DNA of 64,000 bases from CAYPTB01 sp964413535 (GCA_964413535.1 CAYPTB010000040.1:124001-188000), one strand, 5' to 3'. Shown: positions 18,234 to 27,616, numbered from the stretch's first letter. A program made the numbers and translations. The notes: generated from the sequence alone by a model not told the origin.

Positions 18234-21200
18234 ATGCTCGCCGCCGCAGTCTTCGCACTGTGTTCGCTCGTCCCGGCCCAGGAGCCGACATTCGCGATCG
18301 CACCCGCCGCCTCGCAGGCCGACCTTTACGCCGACGCGCTCGCAACTTCGCCGTTCGATCGCGTCGTCGCGATCGCGCTCTCGGCGGCGGATCCGACGCT
18401 CGAAGGTCACGGCCCCTGCCAGTGGCTCGACTACGTCGCCGAGTTCTCCGGCACGCTGCACGTGTGGACGAAGGTCGAGGGAGCGTTCGACACGTTCCTG
18501 CGCGTCGAAGACGGAGACGGGAAGCTCTTCGCCGAGGACGACGACTCGGGCGGCGTGCCGACTCCGTACGTGAAACTCGAGGTCGAGCCGGGGGCGAAAC
18601 TCTCGATCGCTGTCGCGGCCTCGAAGACCGGGGAGACTGGCGAGGTCGAGCTTCACCTCGTCGCCGCGCCCGAGACGGAGAGCACGCGCGCGGAGGCTCT
18701 GCATGCGCAGCAGGAGATCGCGGAGATCAAGAAGATGCGCGAAGGAGGGGATCTTTCGAACGCGAGAGATCGGGTGGTCGCGCTGCTCGAACATCTCGCC
18801 CACGTGGAAGACGGATCCGAGAGCGAACTCGTGGCGCAGCAGGTTTGGCTATCGGGATTCGAAACGCATGCTCTTTCACAACTCGGGCACACGGAGAGTG
18901 CATGGCGGTCCGTCTTTACGCATCGCTTGCGCACGCTACCCCAAGACCACTCCGACCTCCAAGCAGCGCGAAGCAACCTCGCGGCCACGATGTCCGCCCT
19001 TGGCGATCTTGCCGGCGCTCGCGCGCTTCTCGAGGAGGTGCTCGAAGCCTTCTCACGCACGCTACCCCAAGGCCACCACGACCTCCAAGCAGCGCGAATC
19101 AACCTCGCCGGCACGATCAAGGCTCAAGGCGACCTCGCCGGCGCGCGCGTGCTCGAGGAGGCAGTGCTCGAGGTTTTCTCGCGCACGCTCCCTCGAGACC
19201 ACCCTGACTTCCAGACAGCGCAGGGAAACCTCGCCGTCACCATCAAGGCACTGGGCGACCGCACCGGCGCGCGCGCGCTCGAAGAGGCAGTACTCGAGGT
19301 CCGCTCGCGCACGCTCCCCGCTGATCACCCCGACCTGCAGGCGGCACGACAGAACCTCGCCGGCACGATCATCGCCCTGGGCGACCTTGCCGGCGCGCGC
19401 GCGCTGTTCGAGCAGGTGCTCGAGGTCAGACTGCGCACGCTGCCCGCCGACCATCCCGATCTTCTGGCGGCGCAGCAGAACCTAGCCGTCACGATCAAGG
19501 CATTGGGTGACCTCGACGGCGCGCGGGAGCTCGAGGAGCAGGTGCTCGAGGTCAGACTGCGTACGCTGCCCTCCGACCACCCCGATCTTCTGGCGGCGCA
19601 ACTGAACCTCGCTGGCACGATCCAGGCATTGGGTGACCTCGACGGCGCGCGGGAGCTCGAGGAGCAGGTGCTCGAGGTCAGACTGCGCACGCTGCCCTCC
19701 GACCACCCCGATCTACAGAACGCGCGGCAGAACCTCGCAGGTACGCTCAAGGCCCAGGGCGACCTCACCGCCGCGCGCGCGCTCGAGGAGGCGGTGCTCG
19801 AAGTCCGCTCCCGCACGCTGCCCTCCGACCACCCCGATCTACAGGCGGCGCGTCTGAACTACGCCACGACAATCAAGAGCCTGGGAGACCTGACCGGTGC
19901 GCGGGCTCTCGAGGAGGCGGCGCTCGAGGTCTTCTCGCGCACGTTGCCAGCCGACCACCCCGACCTCCAACTGGCGCGGCAGTTCCTCGCTTCCACCCTT
20001 GCAGCCATGGGCGACCTCGCCGGCGCCCGCGCGCTGTTGGAACAGGCGCTCGAGGTCTTCTCGCGCACGCTGCCCGCCGACCACCTCGACCTCCAGACGG
20101 CGCGAGGGAACCTCGCCATCACACTCCGGGTACTAGGCGACCTCGTTGGCGCGCAAGCGCTCGAGCAGAGTGTGCTCGAAGTCCGTTCGCGCATGCTCCC
20201 TGCCGATCACCCCGACCTGCAGGTCGCGCGGGGGAACCTCGCAGTCACGATCCGAGCTCTGGGTGACCTCGCCGGTGCTCGCGCGCTCGAGGAGGCAGTC
20301 CTCCAGGTTCGCTCACGTACGTTGCCCGAGGATCACCCCGCCCTGCAGGTCGCGCGCGGGAATCTCGCAGGCACGCTCGCCCGCGAGCACGCAAGCGAGA
20401 CGCGAAGAGAGCAAGAGCGCAACGGAGACGCAAAGGACCGCAAGCGCGCGTTCGAAGAGCTCACGGGCGACTTCGTCCGCTCACTTGCGCGCTCGGCGCA
20501 TGAAGCGTTGCTCTCGGGCTCGATCCGTGAAGCCGAAGAACGCTGCGCCAACCTGTCGACAAAGCTCGGACGAGCGCTGTCGCTTGCCGAAGGCCTCGGC
20601 GTATTCGAGCGGGTGAAGGAGCTCGAGCGCGAGGTGTTCCTCGCGTCCGAAAGCACGCGCGGAGCTCCCCTCAAGTCCGCGAGCCTCGCGCGTGGGGCGG
20701 CGTTGCATCCGCGCTATGCCGAGTTGCGCGACGAGATTCGTTCGGCGAGCGAGGAGCTGGCGCGCCTTGCTCACGACGGCGCGAGTACGAACGAGTTCGA
20801 CCTCACTCGTTCGCGGCGCGAGGTGTCCGAGCGCGAGCTCTTGGGACTCGCGAAGGAGATTCTGGGAGGGGATGCAGGTTTGCTGGAATTCGATCTTCCG
20901 GGTCTGTCCGCAGAGCTCGCGGAGAACGAGGCCCTCGTCGGATACCGCCGGTATCCGCGTTTCCGGATCGATGCCGACGGCAAGGAAAGCTCTCCCGAGA
21001 GCTTGTGCGCGTTCGTCGTGCGCTCGGACGAGCGACTTGATCGAATCGAGCTGGGACCGATCGAGCCTATCGAGAGAGCCGTCGATGCTTGGCGCGCCGC
21101 GATCGGCCTGCATGCAATAGGTTTCTCACGTGCAATCGGCGTCGTATCCACAACGGTCACGGACTCCGGCTCCGCCGGGGACGCGTTGCGGGGCATGGTG

Positions 21201-22274
21201 CTCGATCCTCTGGCCGATCATCTCGCCTGCGCAAAACAGATCGTCATCTTCCTCGACGACGTCTTGCACCTGGTCCCGCTGAATGCTCTACCGGCTGGCG
21301 GCGCATGGATCGATGAGGCAGCCTTGGACGGCGATGCGCCATTGCTTCTCGGCGATCTCGTCCGGATCGAGGTTCGGACCAGCGTGCAGGAGCTGCTGGC
21401 GCGAGAGCCACTACCTCCCATCGGAAACTTGGTCGTCGTTGGCGGTGTGGATTACGAAGGAAGATCCACGTCGCGCGCGAGCGATGCAATCGTAGCGCCG
21501 GTGAGCACTTCACATGCCGCAGGAAGAGCTGGCATCCTTCGCGGGACTCCGTGGGAAGAGGGCTTCTCCCCCCTCATGGCGACAGTTGTAGAAGCGCGCG
21601 GCATCGCAGCATTGATGCAGTCGTCGCGCGTGGGAGTCGGCAGAGTCGAGTTGCTCGAGGGTCCTCACGCCACGCGCGATAGTCTTGCCGCGCGCGCGCG
21701 CAATTCGCGCTTCCTTCACATCTCCACCCACGGCTGGTTCGCGCCCGAATCGATCCGATCGATGCTCGATCCAGAGCCGATCGGCGGCGAGAGCGGCTTG
21801 GGCCTGCGCATGGACGCGGAAGAGCGCGTGAAGGGCATGGCGCCGATGCTGCTGTGCGGGCTCGCGCTCGCGGGGGCGAATCTCCCCGAGGACGAGCTCG
21901 GCCGTGCGCCGGGACTGATGACGGCGGAGGAGATCTCGGCGCTCGATCTTTCGAACTGCGAGCTCGCGGTGCTGTCGGCGTGCGACACGAACGTCGGCGT
22001 GCGGCGGGCGGGTCAGGGCGTCGCTAGCTTGCAGCGCGCGCTGCACATGGCGGGCGCGCGCAGCGTGATCACTTCCTTGTGGAAGGTGCCCGACGAGGCG
22101 ACGAAGGAGTTGATGCTCGACTTCTACCGGCGCATCTGGGTCATGAAGGAGCCCAAGCACGAGGCGCTGTGGGCGGCGAAGAAGAAGCTGCGCGACGCCG
22201 TGAACGAGCGCGGCGAGCCCATGTACTCGACGCGCGACTGGGCGGCGTGGGTGTTGACTGGCGAGCAGGAGTGA
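18234..22274 (+). CDS. Secreted PPC-TPR-CHAT caspase-like protein, paralogue 2
   Basis: The 1346-residue protein has the same layout as its upstream neighbour: signal peptide (MLAAAVFALCSLVPA then QEP), PPC-like domain (about residues 38-140), 11 full TPRs plus a partial one (about 234-718), linker, and CHAT domain with His1166 (STHGWFAPES) and Cys1250 (LSACDTNVGVRRAGQG). The PPC and CHAT ends are much more conserved between paralogues than the TPR arrays, which differ in copy number. The export signal argues against an intracellular CRISPR or gasdermin role. It begins 125 nt after paralogue 1 with its own promoter-like element. Confidence 0.85.
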   Translation: MLAAAVFALCSLVPAQEPTFAIAPAASQADLYADALATSPFDRVVAIALSAADPTLEGHGPCQWLDYVAEFSGTLHVWTKVEGAFDTFLRVEDGDGKLFAEDDDSGGVPTPYVKLEVEPGAKLSIAVAASKTGETGEVELHLVAAPETESTRAEALHAQQEIAEIKKMREGGDLSNARDRVVALLEHLAHVEDGSESELVAQQVWLSGFETHALSQLGHTESAWRSVFTHRLRTLPQDHSDLQAARSNLAATMSALGDLAGARALLEEVLEAFSRTLPQGHHDLQAARINLAGTIKAQGDLAGARVLEEAVLEVFSRTLPRDHPDFQTAQGNLAVTIKALGDRTGARALEEAVLEVRSRTLPADHPDLQAARQNLAGTIIALGDLAGARALFEQVLEVRLRTLPADHPDLLAAQQNLAVTIKALGDLDGARELEEQVLEVRLRTLPSDHPDLLAAQLNLAGTIQALGDLDGARELEEQVLEVRLRTLPSDHPDLQNARQNLAGTLKAQGDLTAARALEEAVLEVRSRTLPSDHPDLQAARLNYATTIKSLGDLTGARALEEAALEVFSRTLPADHPDLQLARQFLASTLAAMGDLAGARALLEQALEVFSRTLPADHLDLQTARGNLAITLRVLGDLVGAQALEQSVLEVRSRMLPADHPDLQVARGNLAVTIRALGDLAGARALEEAVLQVRSRTLPEDHPALQVARGNLAGTLAREHASETRREQERNGDAKDRKRAFEELTGDFVRSLARSAHEALLSGSIREAEERCANLSTKLGRALSLAEGLGVFERVKELEREVFLASESTRGAPLKSASLARGAALHPRYAELRDEIRSASEELARLAHDGASTNEFDLTRSRREVSERELLGLAKEILGGDAGLLEFDLPGLSAELAENEALVGYRRYPRFRIDADGKESSPESLCAFVVRSDERLDRIELGPIEPIERAVDAWRAAIGLHAIGFSRAIGVVSTTVTDSGSAGDALRGMVLDPLADHLACAKQIVIFLDDVLHLVPLNALPAGGAWIDEAALDGDAPLLLGDLVRIEVRTSVQELLAREPLPPIGNLVVVGGVDYEGRSTSRASDAIVAPVSTSHAAGRAGILRGTPWEEGFSPLMATVVEARGIAALMQSSRVGVGRVELLEGPHATRDSLAARARNSRFLHISTHGWFAPESIRSMLDPEPIGGESGLGLRMDAEERVKGMAPMLLCGLALAGANLPEDELGRAPGLMTAEEISALDLSNCELAVLSACDTNVGVRRAGQGVASLQRALHMAGARSVITSLWKVPDEATKELMLDFYRRIWVMKEPKHEALWAAKKKLRDAVNERGEPMYSTRDWAAWVLTGEQE
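18933..20390 (+). repeat. 126-bp tandem repeats encoding TPR units (about 11.5 copies)
   Basis: Units 5 (19437-19562) and 6 (19563-19688) differ at only about nine positions by eye, and their last 60 or so bases are identical except for the final codon. Unit 7 continues the similarity at its 5' end. This indicates recent unit duplication or conversion. Confidence 0.9.
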
Positions 22275-22460
22275 ATTCGCCTCCGATCGCCTCACCGCTG
22301 ATCCCAACGCCAGACTCGGCGTTTCGCGACGACTCTTCTCGGCCGGCGAGAGCTGCGATGGAGGTGACGAAGGGGCGAGCTCGGTGGCAATGCAGCTTCC
22401 TCTTCGGTTCGCTCGACTCAGCCCGGGTCGCAGGGACTCCCCATCACGCGCCTCCTGGGT

Positions 22461-22466
22461 TACTCT
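22461..22466 (+). promoter_or_regulatory. Candidate -10 element before hicB
   Basis: TACTCT fits the TAnnnT pattern and lies 32 nt before the hicB ATG. No -35 is recognisable, and no inverted repeat of the kind HicB often binds was found. Confidence 0.3.
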
Positions 22467-22498
22467 CGATCGACGCGATTGCGAGCAACCCCATCGCC

Positions 22499-22708
22499 AT
22501 GAAGTTCCGCGTGATCATCGAGCAGGATGAGGATGTGTTCCTCGCCACGGTGCCGACTCTTCCCGGGTGCGTGTCCCAGGGAACCACGCGCGACGAGGCC
22601 GTCGTGAACGTTCGCGAAGCGATCGAGGGGTACCTGGAGAGCCTCCGCGATCACGGCGACCCGATACCCCCTTCGATCGGCGAAGAGATCATCGACATCG
22701 CCACATGA
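22499..22708 (+). CDS. hicB: HicB-family antitoxin
   Basis: The 69-residue protein matches the short HicB-type fold: MKFRVIIEQDEDVFLATVP, then PGCVSQGTTRDEAVVNVREAI. In this family the antitoxin precedes and neutralises a HicA mRNA interferase. It appears to lack a C-terminal DNA-binding domain, as short HicB forms do. The ATG gives the normal N-terminus with no strong RBS. Directly downstream lies only a broken hicA, so this looks like an orphan antitoxin. It sits between CHAT paralogues 2 and 3. Confidence 0.8.
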   Translation: MKFRVIIEQDEDVFLATVPTLPGCVSQGTTRDEAVVNVREAIEGYLESLRDHGDPIPPSIGEEIIDIAT

Positions 22709-22838
22709 TCCTGCGGCAGTCGCGACCACCTTCCGACGCTTCACCGTTCCAGATCATCGAGAGATCGCGAAGGGAACGTCTCGGGTGATCATCCGCGAGG
22801 CCGGAGTCTCCGTGGAAGACTTCACTCAACTCCTCTGA
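22705..22838 (+). pseudogene. hicA: Truncated and frameshifted hicA toxin remnant
   Basis: An ATG at 22705 overlaps the hicB stop (ATGA), as in real hicBA operons, but its frame soon ends. From about 22725 another frame encodes a clear HicA C-terminal half: RRFTVPDHREIAKGTSRVII followed by REAGVSVEDFTQLL and a stop at 22836-22838. Only about 45 codons remain of a family that normally has 75-85, and the N-terminal region with the catalytic His is missing. The remnant stops 2 nt before the next CHAT gene. Confidence 0.75.
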
Positions 22839-22840
22839 GC

Positions 22841-25800
22841 ATGGGCGCAACGGTGGATCTAGCAACGTGGATGCTCCTCGTCGTCCTCCAGGGCTCTGGC
22901 GACCCATCTCTTGCGGAGAGTCCAATCCATCCGTTCGATCGCGTCGTCGCGATCGAGCTTTCGGCGGCGGACCCGGCGCTCGCAGGTCACGGTCCCTGCC
23001 GGTGGGTCGAGTACGTCGCCGAGTTCTCCGGCACGCTGCACGTGTGGACGGTGGTCGAGGATGCGTTCGACACGTTCCTGCGCGTCGACGGCGCTGAGCA
23101 GCCTCTCGGCCAGGACGACGACTCGGGCGGCAAGCCGGCTCCGTACGTGAAGGTCGAGGTCGAGCCCGGGATCTTCCTCGCGATCGCCGTGGCCGCGTCG
23201 AAGCCGGAAACCTTCGGCGACGTCGAACTGCACCTCGTCGCCGCGCCCGAGACGGAGCACACGCGCGCGGAGGCCGCGCTCGCCGTGCAAGAGCTCGACG
23301 CGATCGAGGCGTTGCGCGACGCCGGCGACGTCGCGAACGCCAGGACGCGCGCGGCCGCACTCGTCGAGCACCTCGCGCGCGTCGAGAACGCCCGCGCCAG
23401 CGAGCTCGTCATGCAGGAAATCTGGTGGGCGGGGCACCAGACGAACGATCTCGAACTCCTCGATCCCACGGCGCGGGCCTGGCGCCTGACGCTCGCGCAT
23501 CGATCGCGCACGCTGCCCCCCGACCACGACGCGCTGCAGGAGGCGCGCGGAAACTACGCCTCCGTGATCGGTGCGTTGGGTGACCTCGCCGGCGAACGCG
23601 CGCTCCAGGAACAGGTGCTCGAAGTGTGCTCGCGCACCTTGCCCGCCGACCACCGTGACCTGCTACTGGCGCGCGGAAGCCTCGCCGGCACGTTGAGCGC
23701 GCTCGGCGAGCTCGACGCCGCCCGCGCGCTGCAGGAGCAAGTGCTCGAGACTGTCTCGCGCACGCTCTCCCCCGACCACCGCGACGTCCAACGGGCGCGC
23801 GAGGGCCTTGCCAGCACGCTGGGACGAATGGGAGATCTGAGCGGAGCGCTCGCGCTCGATCGGCAAGTCCTGGAAGCTCGCAGCCGGACCCTGTCACCGG
23901 ACGACCTCGCCGTCCAACGCGCGCGCGTGAACCTCGCCGGCACCTTGAAGAGACTCGGCGACCTCGCTGGCGCGCAGGCTCTGCAGGAAGCGGCGCTGGA
24001 GGTTCTCACGCGCACGCTGCCCGAGGGACATCCGACGCTCCACACGACACGCGCGAACCTCGCCGGGACGCTGAATGCGCTGGGCGACCTCGCTGCGGCG
24101 CGGGCGCTCGACGAGCAGGTGCTCGAGGTCGCCCTGCGGACGCTGCCTCCCGACCATCCTGACCTCCAGGAAGCACGACTCAACCTGGCGGGCACGATCC
24201 GCAAGCTCGGAGATCTCGCGGGAGCGCGCGCGCTCCAGGAGCAAGCCCTCGGGTCGCTCTCGCGCACGCTGCCTGAGGATCACCCCGAGCTCCAGGAGGC
24301 GCGCACGAGCCTCGCGAGCACGCTCAAGATGCTGGGCGACGTCGCGGGTGCGCACGCACTACAAGAGCGAGCGCTCGAGGTGCTCTCGCGCACGCTACCG
24401 GCAGAACACCCGGACCTTCTCGCGGCACGCTCGCGCCATGCCCGTCTGCTACACGACCGAGGCGAACACGCCGCAGCGCTCGCCCTCGACGAAGAAGTGC
24501 TCGCCGTTCGCTCGCGCACGCTGCGCGAAGATCATCCCGACCTCGTGAGCGCGCGAATGCACGTTGGATACGGGCTGCACGAGGTCGGCGATTTCGCTCG
24601 CGCGCACGAGCTGTTCGCGCAAGTCCTCGGGCTCTTGTCACGCACGCTGCCGGCGGATCACCCGAGCCTCCAGGACGCCCGCGTGAACACGGCAGTGACG
24701 CTCAAGGCGATGGGAGACCTCGCGGGCGCGCGCGTCCTCGAGAACGAGGTGCTCGAGTTCCGCACGGCGACCCTGCCTCCCGACCACCCCGGGCTCCAGA
24801 AGATCCGCGCGAACCTCGCCTCCACGATCGCACGCCAGCGAGCCGTGGAGAGTGACGCGGGACGAGCGGCGAACGACGGCGAAGGCGCTGCGTTCGCGAG
24901 CCTGGTCCGGGACTTCATCCTCTCGCTCGGGCGCTCGGCTCGCGAGGCGTTGCTGTCGAGCTCGAGCCGCGAGGCCGAAGAGCGCTGCGCGAACCTGACC
25001 GAGGACGTCGGCCGTGCGCTGTCCCTCGCCGAAGGCGTGGGAGCGTTCGAGCGCGACGTGGAGCTCGAGCGCCTGGCGTTCATCGCCTCCGAGTGCACGC
25101 GCAGCGCGCCCATCGCGTCGGCGAGTCTCGTCCGGCGGGTTGCCGCGCATCCGCGCTACTCCGTCCTGCGCGAGGAGATCCGTTCGGCGACCGCGGAGCT
25201 CGCGCGTCTCGCGCAGCAGCACGCGGGATCCGACGACTTCGACCGCGCCCGTGCACGGCGCGAGGCGGCAGAACGCGAGCTGGTAGACCTTGCCAGGAGC
25301 TCGAAGACCGACGAGACGGAGCTCTTCGGGCTCGACCTCGTCGGGCTGTCGGCGAGCCTCGCGGAGAGCGACGCCATCGTCGCGTATCGACGCTACGAGC
25401 GGTTCCGCGTGGACTCGGAAGGCCGGTTCAACTCGGTCCAGAGCCTGTGCGCTTTCGTGGTTCGCTCCGGATCGCGGCTCGACCGATTCGAGCTCGGGCC
25501 GGCCGCGACGATCGAGTCCGCCGTGCAGTCCTGGCGCGATGCGATCGGCGTGCGCCTGGAGAGGGGAATCGACGTTCCAGTGAGCCTCGCTCGAGAGGAG
25601 CTCGATCGCGGAGCAGGCCTGCGCTCACTGGTGCTCGATCCCCTCGAGCCCGCGATCGCAGTCGCCATGCGGCTCGTCGTGCTGCTCGACGACGTCCTGC
25701 ACCTCGTGCCGTTGGATGCGCTGCCGTCGCGATCCACGAACGGCGACGAGCCGGTCACTCCGGTCCCGCCTGTCGCCGGCAGCGAAGGGAATCTCCTCGG

Positions 25801-26722
25801 TGACCGCTGGCGGTTCGAGACACGCTGCACGCTGGGCGAGCTCGTGACGAAGGAGGACGCACCGCACCGTGGCGGTTCGCTCGTCGCGCTCGGCGGTCCG
25901 TCGTTCAACTCGGAACCGCTGCCGCTCTCGGCCGAGGATGTGGAGGCTCTCGACGAGCGTGCGGAGCCCGTGCGGATGGCGTCGCTCTTGCGCGGCGGGC
26001 CCTGGGAGCACGGCTTCGAGCCACTGACCTATTCGGGGCTCGAAGCGCGCGGCATCGCGGCACTCTACGCCGAGGCCTTCGACGAGGAGCGCCCTGCGCT
26101 GATCTTGGAGAAGCGCAAGGCCTCGCGCTCCGCCGTCGACGAGGCCGCACCCAAAGCGCGCTTCCTGCACATCGCCACGCACGGTTGGTTCGCGCCCGAA
26201 GCGATCCGTTCGATGCTCGATCCCGAGTCCGACGCGGCGAGCGACTCGGGCCCGCACGAGGACGAGCTGGAGCGAGTGAGGGGAATGGCCCCCATGCTCC
26301 TGTGCGGGTTGGCCCTCGCCGGTGCGAACCTCGCGGAAGACGGGCTCGGCCGCGCGCCCGGGCTGATGACGGCGGAGGAGCTCTGTACGCTCGATCTTCG
26401 CAACTGCGAGCTCGCGGTGCTGTCGGCCTGCGACACGAACGTCGGCGAGCGCCGCGCGGGCCAGGGCGTCGCGAGCCTGCAGCGCGCGCTGCACATGGCG
26501 GGCGCGCGCAGCGTGATCACTTCCTTGTGGAAGGTGCCCGACGAGGCGACGAAGGAACTGATGCTCGACTTCTACCGGCGCATCTGGGTCCTGAACGAGC
26601 CCAAGCACGAAGCGTTGTGGGCGGCGAAGAAGAGGCTGCGCGACGCCGTGGACGAGCGCGGGAACCCGAAGTACACGACGCGCGACTGGGCGGCGTGGGT
26701 GTTGACGGGCGAACCGGACTGA
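22841..26722 (+). CDS. Secreted PPC-TPR-CHAT caspase-like protein, paralogue 3
   Basis: The 1293-residue protein shares the layout of the two upstream copies: a short hydrophobic N-terminus (WMLLVVLQGSG), PPC-like domain (about residues 28-132), ten full TPRs plus a partial one (about 224-665), linker, and CHAT domain with His1114 (IATHGWFAPEAIRS) and Cys1197 (LSACDTNVGERRAGQG). It is the most diverged copy; its TPR consensus differs and its linker contains extra Glu-rich segments. Unlike the other two it has no promoter-like block and begins 2 nt after the hicA remnant, so its expression may depend on the hicB promoter. Confidence 0.85.
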   Translation: MGATVDLATWMLLVVLQGSGDPSLAESPIHPFDRVVAIELSAADPALAGHGPCRWVEYVAEFSGTLHVWTVVEDAFDTFLRVDGAEQPLGQDDDSGGKPAPYVKVEVEPGIFLAIAVAASKPETFGDVELHLVAAPETEHTRAEAALAVQELDAIEALRDAGDVANARTRAAALVEHLARVENARASELVMQEIWWAGHQTNDLELLDPTARAWRLTLAHRSRTLPPDHDALQEARGNYASVIGALGDLAGERALQEQVLEVCSRTLPADHRDLLLARGSLAGTLSALGELDAARALQEQVLETVSRTLSPDHRDVQRAREGLASTLGRMGDLSGALALDRQVLEARSRTLSPDDLAVQRARVNLAGTLKRLGDLAGAQALQEAALEVLTRTLPEGHPTLHTTRANLAGTLNALGDLAAARALDEQVLEVALRTLPPDHPDLQEARLNLAGTIRKLGDLAGARALQEQALGSLSRTLPEDHPELQEARTSLASTLKMLGDVAGAHALQERALEVLSRTLPAEHPDLLAARSRHARLLHDRGEHAAALALDEEVLAVRSRTLREDHPDLVSARMHVGYGLHEVGDFARAHELFAQVLGLLSRTLPADHPSLQDARVNTAVTLKAMGDLAGARVLENEVLEFRTATLPPDHPGLQKIRANLASTIARQRAVESDAGRAANDGEGAAFASLVRDFILSLGRSAREALLSSSSREAEERCANLTEDVGRALSLAEGVGAFERDVELERLAFIASECTRSAPIASASLVRRVAAHPRYSVLREEIRSATAELARLAQQHAGSDDFDRARARREAAERELVDLARSSKTDETELFGLDLVGLSASLAESDAIVAYRRYERFRVDSEGRFNSVQSLCAFVVRSGSRLDRFELGPAATIESAVQSWRDAIGVRLERGIDVPVSLAREELDRGAGLRSLVLDPLEPAIAVAMRLVVLLDDVLHLVPLDALPSRSTNGDEPVTPVPPVAGSEGNLLGDRWRFETRCTLGELVTKEDAPHRGGSLVALGGPSFNSEPLPLSAEDVEALDERAEPVRMASLLRGGPWEHGFEPLTYSGLEARGIAALYAEAFDEERPALILEKRKASRSAVDEAAPKARFLHIATHGWFAPEAIRSMLDPESDAASDSGPHEDELERVRGMAPMLLCGLALAGANLAEDGLGRAPGLMTAEELCTLDLRNCELAVLSACDTNVGERRAGQGVASLQRALHMAGARSVITSLWKVPDEATKELMLDFYRRIWVLNEPKHEALWAAKKRLRDAVDERGNPKYTTRDWAAWVLTGEPD
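23510..24835 (+). repeat. 126-bp tandem repeats encoding TPR units (about 10.5 copies)
   Basis: Same 42-residue period as in the two upstream genes, but the units are more diverged from one another, with altered positions such as LSPDDLAVQ and SRHARLLHDRGEHAAA. This suggests an older array with less recent homogenisation than in paralogue 2. Confidence 0.85.
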
Positions 26723-26770
26723 AATCGTCGCTCGCGGACGCTCCGGCCCTCGGGCGCCTTCGTTGCCGAG

Positions 26771-26776
26771 TATGCT
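26771..26776 (+). promoter_or_regulatory. Candidate -10 element
   Basis: TATGCT lies 48 nt after the third CHAT gene and 80 nt before the frameshifted membrane gene. The assignment rests on hexamer form and position only. Confidence 0.25.
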
Positions 26777-26856
26777 CGCGACCGAGAGGTCGCGATTCCT
26801 GGAAGGCGGAGGACTCCACGACGAGGAATTGGCGCAGGCATCTCTTCGACGCGCTC

Positions 26857-27461
26857 ATGACTTGGACGGTCGTGACGACCGTGTTCGCGTGGCTGCCGCT
26901 CGTTCGCATCCTGGGGCGGCCCGAAGGCTATCGGTGGTCGATCCTCGGACTGTCCGGCGAGGGGACCGAGGGTCCTTACTGGCTGTTCGTCCTGCTCACG
27001 CTCTACGCGCTCGCTCTCCTGTTCAGCGCGTACCGCGGACCGCGCGCGCTCTTCCATCCGCTGTTGATCCTGTGGCACGCGGCCGTGAGTGCGGTCGTGA
27101 TCACGGGCGCCGTCCAGGGCAGTTCGGGAGCGACCTGGCAGGGACAAGGCCTGCACTGGTCCCTTCCGCTGTGGCTCTTGGTCGTGCCGTGCGTCTTCTT
27201 CGCCGTGCTCGCCGTCGCCAGGACGATCGACGACCGACGCGTTGCAAAGCTCGAGACGCCCGTCGCGTGGACGCGTGCGAACTCCTCCGGCTCGCGACAT
27301 CGATCTTGCTGTTGGTCGTCGCGCTGGCGCTCTTCCGGGTAGGAACCAACTACAACTGGGTGACAGCCGCGGCGATCGTCACGACGGTCGTCCACTGGAT
27401 CTTGCTGGCCGAGTCCTTCCAACCCCGGCGCGGCGCTGCACGCGAGGTCGAGCCCGGCTAG
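26857..27461 (+). pseudogene. Frameshifted small polytopic membrane protein
   Basis: From ATG 26857 one frame encodes a hydrophobic N-terminus, a loop with LGRPEGYRWSILGLSG, and three membrane helices ending in DDRRVAKLETPVAW. Near 27285 it turns into Ser/Arg-rich nonsense, while the frame one base back continues with a convincing helix pair: LLRLATSILLLVVALALF, then NYNWVTAAAIVTTVVHWILL, to the stop at 27461. A single missing base restores a roughly 200-residue membrane protein. I do not recognise the family. The break may be real decay or a sequencing error. Confidence 0.65.
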
Positions 27462-27567
27462 ACCGAGCGGCGCGGACCGACCCCGGCGGTCGGAGGGGCG
27501 AGACGCGCGCGTCCTGCTGCAAACGCCACCGATCGCTGCCGCCTTCTCGTCAGCGCACCCCGTGGCG

Positions 27568-27573
27568 TACCTT
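27568..27573 (+). promoter_or_regulatory. Candidate -10 element for the beta-hydroxylase gene
   Basis: TACCTT fits TAnnnT and lies 43 nt before the proposed GTG start. No -35 element is clear. Confidence 0.25.
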
Positions 27574-27616
27574 GGCGACACGACGAGCGCGAGCGCGTCG
27601 CGCGAGGACCGCAACT

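Noticed and set aside
13451..26722. Type III-E CRISPR or gasdermin-type defence system based on TPR-CHAT proteins
   Set aside because: No Cas gene, crRNA array or gasdermin-like gene is present, and the signal peptides plus PPC domains point outside the cytoplasm.
22841..26722. Independent leaderless promoter for CHAT paralogue 3
   Set aside because: No TAnnnT hexamer is found at the right spacing; the gene begins 2 nt after the hicA remnant.
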